Positions 17,567-24,801 of a stretch of DNA of 56,421 bases are shown one piece after another. Every line of letters begins with the position of its first letter. The first letter of the stretch is position 1. Position numbers and translations under genes: made by a program. The notes beneath the pieces are model-generated. The model was not told the origin of the DNA, made no database searches, and was given only the letters and a program-made list of their open reading frames with translations. The DNA comes from Avanaerovorax sp964442135 (GTDB taxonomy: Bacteria; Bacillota; Clostridia; Peptostreptococcales; Anaerovoracaceae), in NCBI GenBank assembly GCA_964442135.1, contig CAYTYN010000006.1, positions 1 through 56,421 on the forward strand, in the 5' to 3' direction.

Positions 17567-18411
17567 GAGCTTTTCCTCCTTTCATGCTTCCCATGAAGCT
17601 TCAGCAGTCCGGCCAAGGTATTTTTCAGCTCCTGTCTCTTCACCACCGCGTCTATCTGACCGTGGTCGAGAAGGTATTCCGATCTCTGGAAGCCCTCGGG
17701 GAGCTCCTGACCTATGGTCTGCTCTATGACCCTCGGCCCCGCGAACCCGATCAGGGCGCCGGGTTCCGCCAGTATTATGTCTCCCAGGCTGGCAAAGCTG
17801 GCTGTAACGCCGCCGGTAGTGGGATCTGTCATCACGGAGATGTACAGAAGTCCTTTTTCGCTGTGGCTCATTACAGCGGCGCTGGTCTTAGCCATCTGCA
17901 TGAGGGAGAGTATACCCTCCTGCATCCTGGCTCCTCCTGAGGTGGCGAATACGATTACGGGAAGCTTCTTCTTAGAGGCGTATTCAAAGCACCTGGTGAT
18001 TTTCTCTCCTACGGCGCTTCCCATGCTTCCCATGAAGAACCTGCCGTCCATGAAGCAAAAGGCGGCTTTCATGCCGTCTATTCTGCCGGTACCGCATATG
18101 ACCGCCTCCCTAAGTCCTGTTTTCTTCCTGGTCTCCTCCAGCTTCTCCCTGTAACCGGGAAAATCCAGAGGGTCGTTGGAAACCACCGACTTGCAGATCT
18201 CTCTGAAGGTTCCCTTATCCACTACAGTCTTCACTCTGTATGGGGCGCTGACCCTGTAATGCCTCCCGCAAACAGGACACACGTACATGTTCTCCTTCAG
18301 CTGCTGCTTTCCGTATTTTTCACCGCACCCCTTGCATATGACGGGATCGTTATCCTCTTTTATATCCTTCAGGGCGGATATTATCTCCTTTTTTCTGGCA
18401 AAAGGGTTCAA
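17563..18411 (-). CDS. accD: Acetyl-CoA carboxylase carboxyltransferase subunit beta
   Basis: Zinc-binding partner of AccA. 282 residues. N-terminal C4 zinc ribbon CKGCGEKY...CPVCGRHY, then the crotonase-like core with FATSGGARMQEGILSLMQMAKT, PTTGGVTASFASLGDIILAEPGALIGFAGPRVIEQT. The start is TTG at 18411, overlapping the accC stop (TTGA); AGGTGG lies six bases upstream. Both ends overlap neighbours, a tightly coupled accC-accD-accA block. Confidence 0.96.
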   Translation of the reverse strand: MNPFARKKEIISALKDIKEDNDPVICKGCGEKYGKQQLKENMYVCPVCGRHYRVSAPYRVKTVVDKGTFREICKSVVSNDPLDFPGYREKLEETRKKTGLREAVICGTGRIDGMKAAFCFMDGRFFMGSMGSAVGEKITRCFEYASKKKLPVIVFATSGGARMQEGILSLMQMAKTSAAVMSHSEKGLLYISVMTDPTTGGVTASFASLGDIILAEPGALIGFAGPRVIEQTIGQELPEGFQRSEYLLDHGQIDAVVKRQELKNTLAGLLKLHGKHERRKSS

Positions 18412-19787
18412 TCCTCGCCACCTGCCTTTCTGTAGATGTCCAGGAGCTCAGGCATTTTCCTCTCCAAGAATCCGGTATCGAAGCCGCCCCGCATAAACTC
18501 GGGATCGAACATTATTATGTATGAAAGGGGCAGGGTGGTCTTCACCCCGTTTACGGCGGCTTCCGAAAGAGCCCTCCTCATTATTCTGATAGCTTCGGCC
18601 CTGTTCCTTCCGTGGACGATTATCTTTCCTATCATGGAATCGTAATACGGACTGATGGTACATCCGCTGTATATAGCGCTGTCCACTCTCACCGACGGTC
18701 CTCCGGGAAAATGGAGAAAGTCTATTTTCCCCGGGCACGGACTGAATCCGTTGAACACGTTCTCTGCCGTTATGCGGCACTCTATGGCGTGACCGTTTAA
18801 CCGAACGTCCTCCTGGGAGAAGGAAAGCTCTTCTCCTCCGGCTATCCTCAGCTGCTCCTTGACTATGTCTATTCCCGTTACAGCCTCTGTGACAGGGTGC
18901 TCCACCTGGATTCTGGTGTTCATCTCGATGAAGTAGAAGGCGCCGTCCTTATCCACTACGAACTCTACCGTTCCCGCTCCCGTGTATCCGCAGGCTCTGG
19001 CCGCCTTTACGGCAGCTTCTCTCATGGCCGCCCCTGTCTCCTCGGGAAGGCGCGGCGCGGGAGCCTCTTCTATCAGCTTCTGGTTCCTTCTCTGCATGGA
19101 GCAGTCTCTTTCTCCTAAGTGAACCACGTTTCCATGCTCGTCCGCCAAAATCTGAACCTCTACGTGGCGGGGATTTTCTATGAGCTTTTCCACGTACATG
19201 GCTCCGTCTCCGAAAGCGCTTTCAGCTTCCCCTGATGCCTCTCTGAATGCGGCCTCAACATCGGATTCTCTGTCGACTCTGCGCATTCCTCTGCCCCCGC
19301 CGCCGTGGGCGGCTTTAAGAAGTACCGGAAATCCGCACTCCCGCGCTGCCTGAAGAGCCCGCGCCGGGCCGGCGCACGTCCCCGCCGTGCCCGGCACCAC
19401 GGGAACTCCGGCTTCGCCCATGAGTTCCCGTGCCGCCGCCTTATCGCCCATGAGGGCGATGGCGGCGGCGGGCGGGCCTATGAACTTAAGTCCGTTTTCA
19501 CAGCAGATCTCAGCAAACCTGCTGTTTTCAGATAAAAATCCGAATCCGGGGTGGAGGCTGTCGCATCCCGTGAGCTTCGCCGCTTCTATGATGTTATTCA
19601 CGTTCAGATAGCTGTCCTTGGGAGCGGGCCCTCCGATACATACGGCTCTGTCCGCCAGCACTGTGTGCAGCGCGTCTTTGTCAGCCTGGGAGTACACGGC
19701 GACGGTCTCTATGCCCATCTCCATACATCCTCTTATGATCCTTACCGCAATCTCGCCCCGGTTAGCTATCAGCACCCGCTTTAACAT
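18408..19787 (-). CDS. accC: Biotin carboxylase subunit of acetyl-CoA carboxylase
   Basis: Carboxylates the biotin on AccB using ATP and bicarbonate. 459 residues, ATP-grasp fold: N-terminal RVLIANRGEIAVRIIRGC, glycine loop KAAHGGGGRGMRRV, EKLIENPRHVEVQ, DCSMQRRNQKLIEEAPAP, FIEMNTRIQVEHPVTE. Start ATG 19787 with GGTGGAG upstream, overlapping the accB stop by seven bases. The same fold recurs as the N-terminal third of Pyc in this window, but AccC is adjacent to accB and is clearly the acetyl-CoA carboxylase subunit. Confidence 0.97.
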   Translation of the reverse strand: MLKRVLIANRGEIAVRIIRGCMEMGIETVAVYSQADKDALHTVLADRAVCIGGPAPKDSYLNVNNIIEAAKLTGCDSLHPGFGFLSENSRFAEICCENGLKFIGPPAAAIALMGDKAAARELMGEAGVPVVPGTAGTCAGPARALQAARECGFPVLLKAAHGGGGRGMRRVDRESDVEAAFREASGEAESAFGDGAMYVEKLIENPRHVEVQILADEHGNVVHLGERDCSMQRRNQKLIEEAPAPRLPEETGAAMREAAVKAARACGYTGAGTVEFVVDKDGAFYFIEMNTRIQVEHPVTEAVTGIDIVKEQLRIAGGEELSFSQEDVRLNGHAIECRITAENVFNGFSPCPGKIDFLHFPGGPSVRVDSAIYSGCTISPYYDSMIGKIIVHGRNRAEAIRIMRRALSEAAVNGVKTTLPLSYIIMFDPEFMRGGFDTGFLERKMPELLDIYRKAGGED

Positions 19788-20245
19788 TTCTCCACCTCGA
19801 ACAGAACCTGACCGAACTCTACCGCCTCACCGTTTTTAACGGCGATCCTGCGAACCGTTCCGTCGAATTCGGCTTTCAGCTCGTTCATCATCTTCATGGC
19901 TTCGATTACGCACATGACGTCGCCTTTCTTCACCATCTGGCCTTCTCTTACGAAGGGTTCTTCTTCGGGTGCGGGAGCCCGGTAAAACACCCCTACTAAA
20001 GGAGCCGTGATCAGCTCCCCGCCTTCATCCTCTTCCGGCTCTTCCGTCAGGGCCGTCTTCAGGGTTTTTTTCACGTCCTCCGCCTGCTCCGTCACCTGCT
20101 CTCCGAATGGAGGACAGGGAGCAGGTGGGAATCCCGCCCGGCCTCTCTTGAGGCAGAGCCGGTCTTCACCTGATTCCAGCCTCATCTCTTCAAGGCCTGA
20201 TTCGGTGAAGATCTCTATGAGCTTTTTTACTTCTAAAACCTTCAT
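19781..20245 (-). CDS. accB: Biotin carboxyl carrier protein
   Basis: Carries carboxybiotin between AccC and the AccAD complex. 154 residues from ATG 20245 (a TTG immediately upstream is in frame but less likely). A short N-terminal helix region, a Pro/Ala/Glu-rich flexible linker at about 38-80, then the biotinyl domain with VIEAMKMMNE; biotinyl-lysine Lys118. Six bases separate the TTG at the head of the frame from acpP. Confidence 0.95.
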   Translation of the reverse strand: MKVLEVKKLIEIFTESGLEEMRLESGEDRLCLKRGRAGFPPAPCPPFGEQVTEQAEDVKKTLKTALTEEPEEDEGGELITAPLVGVFYRAPAPEEEPFVREGQMVKKGDVMCVIEAMKMMNELKAEFDGTVRRIAVKNGEAVEFGQVLFEVEKC

Positions 20246-20254
20246 CAACCTATA

Positions 20255-20485
20255 CTATCCTCTGTACTTTTCCACGCAGTCACAGATATCCTTTACCGTC
20301 TTCATCTTTCCAAGCTCCTCGTCAGGGATCTTAGTTCCGATTGCCTCCTCCAGAGCCATTACCAGCTCCACCGCGTCGAGAGAATCGATGTTAAGGTCAT
20401 CTGCCAACAGAGCCTCCATAGTGATCTTCTCTTCATCGCATCCGAGAGTGTTAACCATAGTTTCCTTTACCATTTCAAAAGCCAT
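20255..20485 (-). CDS. acpP: Acyl carrier protein
   Basis: 76 residues, strongly acidic, four-helix ACP. Phosphopantetheine is attached to Ser35 in the DSLDAVELVMALEE signature. First gene of the lipid operon; the RBS is an A/G-rich stretch ending in GGAGAAGAAAAAA before ATG 20485. A short inverted repeat CGCCTGAGGCG lies in its leader (20517-20527). Confidence 0.96.
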   Translation of the reverse strand: MAFEMVKETMVNTLGCDEEKITMEALLADDLNIDSLDAVELVMALEEAIGTKIPDEELGKMKTVKDICDCVEKYRG

Positions 20486-20546
20486 TTTTTTCTTCTCCGT
20501 TTCTTTCTCTTATTTCGCCTCAGGCGATTTACTTCTATTTTTTTAA

Positions 20547-20588
20547 CTAAAGAATTTTATTTAAAAAAATTTAAATAAAATTCTTTAG
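20547..20588. promoter_or_regulatory. Perfect 19-bp-arm palindrome at the lipid operon transcription start (candidate operator)
   Basis: Left arm CTAAAGAATTTTATTTAAA (20547-20565), loop AAAA, right arm TTTAAATAAAATTCTTTAG (20570-20588), no mismatch. Three bases separate it from the predicted -10 box (20591-20596), so it covers about -3 to +40 of the acpP transcript. It is AT-only apart from four G/C pairs, so as RNA it would be a long but weak hairpin, not followed by a U-run typical of terminators in the minus direction. A repressor operator, possibly for the MarR protein at 9938-10426, is the favoured reading. Confidence 0.6.
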
Positions 20589-20590
20589 GA

Positions 20591-20619
20591 ATCTTACCAT
20601 CTGCCGGCCGTTCTGTCAA
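20591..20619 (-). promoter_or_regulatory. Promoter of the acc-fab operon
   Basis: Minus strand: consensus -35 TTGACA (20619-20614), 17-base spacer, -10 TAAGAT (20596-20591). The next bases enter the large palindrome. A shorter inverted repeat TTCAC-AATC-GTGAA lies upstream of the -35 at 20634-20647. Confidence 0.75.
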
Positions 20620-20633
20620 TATTTATCTATAAT

Positions 20634-20647
20634 TTCACAATCGTGAA
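20634..20647. promoter_or_regulatory. Short inverted repeat upstream of the fab promoter -35
   Basis: TTCAC (20634-20638), AATC, GTGAA (20643-20647). Its centre is about 20 bases upstream of the -35 box, a place where activators often bind. Five-base arms are short and may be chance. Confidence 0.2.
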
Positions 20648-21535
20648 GTGAAAAGTTTATTTCTACTTTGAAATACAGAAAAAGAAAAGTGGCAATTACT
20701 CTTACAAATAGGACTAAATTCCACTTGCTGCGGATTGTACATTTAGTTTCTTTGACAGCCGCCTATTGTTTCTTATTTAGACAGTTTCCCTTACTTGCTT
20801 CTCTGCTTGAGCAGGTATGGTTTTAATATGAGAGGTCTCCACAGCTTCGGCGGCAGAAAACTCTGCCCCTCGGTCAGTCGGTAGGACATGGACGTATTTG
20901 TGAAATAATTCTGCGCCAAGGATGGATTCAGGGATGTCAACTCCAACATTGATTAAACCAGCGTTTCCTTAGTTTTAGTTTCAGAAGTCTGGCTTTTTCT
21001 GCAATTTTTCATGTGAAAGCCAATAAAAATTTCCATAAAGTGGCAATTTAAGCTATTTTTACTATATTTTGACTGTTTTCCAGTCGATTTTTGCTGTTTT
21101 TTTGCAATTTTGTTTGGCTTTCAAACCTTAAAACGCCTATTTAAGCCAAATTTTTTGGCTCCTTTCAAAAAATGCTCGTTTTGACCAAACTCTTTTCCGG
21201 GTATGGCGTTCACTTACCCCTAAGTTTTTACCTTCTTCGGCAGCTTGCGAGATAGCCGCTGCCGCAGAACCATGGCAGTGATCTCCGCAATCTTGCGGGA
21301 AACGCCGTTGGGGAGTTCCGGATGGTTTGTAACGATAAAAGGGATATAATGAAAATGCGCCGGCCGTGAAGACTGATACGAGTATGACAATCCCCGTGAC
21401 AGGAGATTTTTCTGCTCTCGTATTGGATATGACCGTCAGACGATTTATTTCAAAGGATTTCCGTTTGATGTAAGGCTCGATATTCCCAATGGGGAAACGA
21501 TAGCAGTAAAAGAGCTAAAGAAAGATCCCAACAAA
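20648..21535. other. Gene-poor interval with decayed mobile-element sequence
   Basis: Between the lipid promoter and the metY-C26 terminators there is no intact gene. The interval holds an IS30-type transposase fragment (20777-20968), AT-rich non-coding DNA with many homopolymer runs (20980-21200), and two overlapping open stretches without start codons on opposite strands (minus 21220-21447; plus 21379-21609). An 11-bp direct repeat AAGTGGCAATT occurs at 20687-20697 and 21038-21048, flanking the transposase fragment. Base composition and lack of RBS signals differ from the gene-dense surroundings. Confidence 0.6.
20777..20968 (-). pseudogene. IS30-family transposase fragment
   Basis: The minus strand is open from 20968 to a TAA at 20777-20779, without a start codon. 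The translation includes GAELFHKYVHV followed by LPTDRGAEFSAAEAVE. This matches the region around the second catalytic Asp of IS30 transposases, where TDRG/NGSEF is characteristic. The N-terminal helix-turn-helix, the first Asp and the final Glu are missing, and the reading frame stops about 20 residues after the match. The element is therefore a dead remnant. Assignment rests on recalled family motifs. Confidence 0.6.
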
Positions 21536-21609
21536 AAACCTACGAGAATTTCGCAAAGCTCCCGTAGGTTTTGGACAAATGAGCATGAAATATGGGATTG
21601 TGCAGTTTA
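21379..21609 (+). pseudogene. Open stretch without start codon, possible gene remnant
   Basis: After an in-frame TGA the plus strand stays open for about 76 codons to TAG at 21607-21609. The translation is well mixed (for example GYDRQTIYFKGFPFDVRLD, then IPNGETIAVKELKKDPN) and looks like protein, but there is no ATG, GTG or TTG with an RBS. An antisense open stretch (21220-21447, ending in LRQRLSRKLPKKVKT) overlaps part of it; only one can be real. I do not recognise the family. Its place beside the IS30 fragment suggests decayed accessory DNA. Confidence 0.25.
21536..21571. terminator. Hairpin with A/T flanks, possible second terminator
   Basis: AAACCTACG (21536-21544) and CGTAGGTTT (21563-21571) are perfect arms around an 18-base loop. 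On the minus strand the 3' arm runs into TTTTTT. It lies about 55 bases beyond the stronger terminator at 21625-21678 and may back it up. Confidence 0.45.
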
Positions 21610-21624
21610 GGCGCTTTAAGATAG

Positions 21625-21678
21625 AAAAAAGCGCCTTCATACTGCCGGCCCCGAAAAAGGGCTGCGGTGTGAAAGCGC
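21625..21678 (-). terminator. Terminator of the metY - C26 peptidase operon
   Basis: Minus strand: GCGCTTTC (21678-21671) pairs with GAAGGCGC (21638-21631) with one G-U pair, and an inner GCCC/GGGC stem extends it. A run of six T (21630-21625) follows at once. This is a standard rho-independent terminator about 63 bases after the peptidase stop codon. Confidence 0.75.
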
Positions 21679-21740
21679 CTTGGCGTTTACTTTCTCATCA
21701 GGGTGGTTCCTGCCTGTCTGCGGCGAGATGCCGGCGGTAT

Positions 21741-22520
21741 CTAAAGAGCCGCTTCTACGAGAGCTTTAAATACCCTTTTCTGAATTTCCCTATATTCTCC
21801 GCCCTTCAGGGTCACCATAATTTCAGGATGCCACTGAACCCCTACGGCAAACTTTTTATCGGGAAACTCTATGGCTTCAGCCACTCCGTCTGAAGCCCTG
21901 GCTGAGATCACGGCTCCCCGGGCAGGCTCCTTCACGCACAGGTGATGAAGGCTGTTTACCGCTGTTTTCTCCCCGAATATCTCAGCCACCCGAGTGCCCT
22001 TTAGGGTAATCACTGAGTGATAAGGCTCGTTTTCCGGATTAGGCTGGACATGAGCCATTATCTTAATCCCTTCCCCCGGGCGTTCTCTGTCAGCCTCCTC
22101 CTGTACCCGTGAAATATCCTGATAAATGCTTCCTCCCATGGCCAGGTTCATTATCTGCATTCCCCTGCAGATTCCGAGAATAGGCTTATCGACCTCTATA
22201 GCGCCTCGTACGATGGCCGAGTCGCATATGTCCGCCTCCATATTCCCGGGCTTTATAAGCTTGTCAGGCTCATATCCGAACAGTACCGGGTTGGCATCAT
22301 GACCTCCGTGGAGCAAAAAAGCGTCACAGACATCCACGTAACCGGCTATCAGCTCTTCGTCCGTCGTTATAGGAATGAGAAGCGGAATTCCTCCTGCTTC
22401 CTTCACTGCATTGATAAACTCTATGTTAGAGTATATCCTGTACGTAACGGGCGATATGCTGCTGCTGTGACTTATGTCCCTGAGCAGTACGGTAGAAATA
22501 CCTACAACTGGTTTTTTCAT
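21741..22520 (-). CDS. Gamma-glutamyl-gamma-aminobutyrate hydrolase-like peptidase C26
   Basis: Class I glutamine amidotransferase-like hydrolase, related to PuuD, that cleaves gamma-glutamyl amides. 259 residues from ATG 22520 (AGAGG eight bases upstream; a GTG three codons earlier is in frame). Nucleophile Cys118 in GICRGMQIMNLAMGGS, catalytic His in GVQWHPE, plus HGGHDANPVLFG near the oxyanion side. It follows metY by about 20 bases and shares its promoter. No other putrescine-degradation gene is present, so the PuuD pathway role is not supported; turnover of gamma-glutamyl compounds tied to sulfur amino acids is a speculative alternative. Confidence 0.85.
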   Translation of the reverse strand: MKKPVVGISTVLLRDISHSSSISPVTYRIYSNIEFINAVKEAGGIPLLIPITTDEELIAGYVDVCDAFLLHGGHDANPVLFGYEPDKLIKPGNMEADICDSAIVRGAIEVDKPILGICRGMQIMNLAMGGSIYQDISRVQEEADRERPGEGIKIMAHVQPNPENEPYHSVITLKGTRVAEIFGEKTAVNSLHHLCVKEPARGAVISARASDGVAEAIEFPDKKFAVGVQWHPEIMVTLKGGEYREIQKRVFKALVEAAL

Positions 22521-22540
22521 CTGCTTCACCTCTTATACTG

Positions 22541-23830
22541 TTATTTTACCCTTCTCAGCGCCTGATCGAAATCGTCAATTATGTCTTCAATATTCTCGCA
22601 GCCTACCGAAACCCTTATGAGCTCAGGCAGGATTCCGCCTTTAAGCTGGTCTTCTTCGGAAAGCTGTCTGTGAGTAGTCGACGCGGGATGGAGCGCGCTG
22701 GTTCTGATGTCCCCGACGTGTACCACTATGCTGGCAAGCTCCAGGTTTTGGAGGAATTTTTCACCGGCCTCTCTTCCCCCTTTGACGCCGAAGCTTAAGA
22801 CTCCGCCTGCTCCCTTAGGAAGGTATTTCCCTGCTCTCTCGTAATCCTCGTCTCCCTCAAGTCCGGGATACTTGACCCAGTCAACCATGGGATCGTCCTT
22901 TAGGAACTTCGCCAAAGCCAGGGCGTTGCTGCTGTGTCTTTCCATTCTGAGATGGAGAGTATCCAGACCCTGAATGGTGAGAAAGGCGTTCATAGGAGCC
23001 ATGGTGCATCCCAGGTCGCGGAGCATTTGGGCTCTCAGCTTAACGGAGAATGCCTGGTTCCCGAACTTCTCATAGAACCTCAGGCCGTGATAGCTTTCAT
23101 CCGGCTCTACCATTCCCGGGAATTTATCCGCGTGGGCGTTCCAGTCGAACCTTCCTCCCTCTACGACCATTCCGCCTACGCTGGTAGCATGTCCGTCGGA
23201 CCACTTGGTTGTGGAATGTACGACAAAATCCGCGCCATACTCCAAAGGCCTGCAAAGGATAGGTGAGGCAAGGGTGTTGTCCACCACGAGAGGTACTCCT
23301 ATCCTCTCCGCTGCTCCGGCGAACTTCTCGATGTCCAGCACTCCCAGAGCAGGATTTCCCAGGGATTCTCCGAACAAAGCCTTCGTCTCCGGCCTTGCAA
23401 CGGCCACTATCTCGTCCTCGGACATGTTCTGATCTATGAAGGTCACATCTATGCCCATTTTCTTAAACGTCACACCGAACAGGTTGTGGGTGCCTCCGTA
23501 TATGTTGGCCGCCGCGATAATGTGATCGCCGGCCTGGCAGATGTTGAGCATGGTTATCATATTGGCAGCCTGTCCGGAGCTTGCCGCTATAGCCGCTGTG
23601 CCTCCCTCCAGGGCCGCCATCTTCTCTTCCAGCATGTTCACCGTTGGGCTTCCCAGCCTGGTATACATGAAATCCGCGCTCTCCAGATCGAAGAGCTTCG
23701 CCACGTCTGAGGCGCTGTAGTACCTGTAGGTGGTATTTTGAACTATAGGAGGAACCTGAGGCTGGCCGCTCTCAGCCTTATATCCCGCCTGTACGCACTG
23801 GGTTTCTATCTTGTAATTCTTATCCGGCAT
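22541..23830 (-). CDS. metY: O-acetylhomoserine sulfhydrylase (PLP enzyme)
   Basis: Cys/Met metabolism PLP family. Makes homocysteine from O-acetylhomoserine and sulfide; the 429-residue length and the N-terminus KIETQCVQAGYKAESGQPQVPPIVQNTTYRY (in parts) fit MetY rather than the shorter MetB/MetC. Lys209 in STTKWSDGH binds PLP. ATG 23830 has AAGGAGG seven bases away; the ATG at 23836 is too close. Expressed from an extended -10 promoter with only a short leader; no S-box riboswitch is visible. Confidence 0.93.
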   Translation of the reverse strand: MPDKNYKIETQCVQAGYKAESGQPQVPPIVQNTTYRYYSASDVAKLFDLESADFMYTRLGSPTVNMLEEKMAALEGGTAAIAASSGQAANMITMLNICQAGDHIIAAANIYGGTHNLFGVTFKKMGIDVTFIDQNMSEDEIVAVARPETKALFGESLGNPALGVLDIEKFAGAAERIGVPLVVDNTLASPILCRPLEYGADFVVHSTTKWSDGHATSVGGMVVEGGRFDWNAHADKFPGMVEPDESYHGLRFYEKFGNQAFSVKLRAQMLRDLGCTMAPMNAFLTIQGLDTLHLRMERHSSNALALAKFLKDDPMVDWVKYPGLEGDEDYERAGKYLPKGAGGVLSFGVKGGREAGEKFLQNLELASIVVHVGDIRTSALHPASTTHRQLSEEDQLKGGILPELIRVSVGCENIEDIIDDFDQALRRVK

Positions 23831-23879
23831 TATCATACCTCCTTAAAAGTCTCCTCGGCCATACGTCCGCACTTAGAAT

Positions 23880-23888
23880 ATTATACCA
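23880..23888 (-). promoter_or_regulatory. Extended -10 promoter for metY operon
   Basis: Minus strand TGGTATAAT at 23888-23880. A -35-like TGTTGA lies 17 bases upstream. The leader before metY is about 40 bases, too short for a riboswitch. Confidence 0.65.
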
Positions 23889-23941
23889 CCTGACCCCTAA
23901 AATCAACACAAAACGTCCGGGCGGCGCCATCAAGCTCCGCT

Positions 23942-24778
23942 TCACCGTCCCGCGCCCGTCTCTATCTTCTCTTCCTTCTTCGACAGAAGATATATGCATA
24001 TGAATCCGACGGCAAACAGGAGCACGGAAACAGTCCATTCCTCCGGCGTGGCAGGAAAACCCGGATAGACCGCCGCCACCGATCCTATGATAAAGCCTAA
24101 GATCACCAGGTAAGTGGCGAAAGGATAACGCTTCATACACATTTCCAGTATTTTAGTGGTCAAAATTATGCCGATTACACAGCCCGCCGCCAGGGGCATT
24201 ATAGATATTATGTCCATTTTTCCTATGGCGCCTATGGTGCTCTCGTAAAGGCCCAGCACCACCAGCATGTATGAAACGCTTATGCCCGGCAATATGAGGG
24301 ATACCGCCACTATGACCCCTCCTGCAAGCTGTAATATGAGAGACTCCATACCGGTTAGCCCGTCTCCGGCGAACACGCCGTCCGGCAGAAGATTGATGCC
24401 TCCTACTATGACCATTCCTATGATTATGCACGCAAAAAACTTCCAGTCGATCTTATGAACCCTCGCCTTGTCATATATCATAGGTATGCTTCCCGCTACG
24501 GCGCCCATGAAAAAATACATGGCAATGAGCCTGTACGTTTCTATGAGGGTCAAAAGGGGCTCCGCGAACATGACCATACCCAGCAGGGCAGGCAGGGTAA
24601 AAACCGACAGGAATATGAGGTTCTTCTTTGGATTCTTGAAAAAGGAACTGACGGCCTCTATTAAGTTGTCATATATCCCAAGAATCATGGCCATGGAGCC
24701 GCCCGATACGCCGGGAACCATCATGGTAACTCCCACCACCAGACCCTTAAGAGCTGTTAATACGTGAAAAAAAATCAC
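23942..24778 (-). CDS. DUF368 membrane protein (polyprenyl-phosphate transporter family)
   Basis: 278 residues with about eight membrane helices. Family hallmarks: the N-terminal GVTMMVPGVSGGSMAMILGIYD and the internal repeat of it, SLILPGISVSYMLVVLGLYES, which suggests an inverted-repeat transporter fold. DUF368 proteins have been reported as undecaprenyl-phosphate translocases that return the lipid carrier to the cytoplasmic face; that activity is inferred here from family membership. The start is GTG 24778 with GGAGGG upstream, 23 bases after prmA, placing it last in the hrcA-grpE-dnaK-dnaJ-prmA operon. Confidence 0.85.
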   Translation of the reverse strand: MIFFHVLTALKGLVVGVTMMVPGVSGGSMAMILGIYDNLIEAVSSFFKNPKKNLIFLSVFTLPALLGMVMFAEPLLTLIETYRLIAMYFFMGAVAGSIPMIYDKARVHKIDWKFFACIIIGMVIVGGINLLPDGVFAGDGLTGMESLILQLAGGVIVAVSLILPGISVSYMLVVLGLYESTIGAIGKMDIISIMPLAAGCVIGIILTTKILEMCMKRYPFATYLVILGFIIGSVAAVYPGFPATPEEWTVSVLLFAVGFICIYLLSKKEEKIETGAGR

Positions 24779-24801
24779 TGATCAATTCCCTCCGAGCAAT
24801 A

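Noticed and set aside
20547..20588. Rho-independent terminator for something upstream of acpP
   Set aside because: The stem is almost entirely A-T, lies downstream of a consensus promoter on the same strand, and is in the acpP leader; operator is more plausible.
23831..23888. SAM (S-box) riboswitch before metY
   Set aside because: The leader is about 40 bases and lacks S-box helices.
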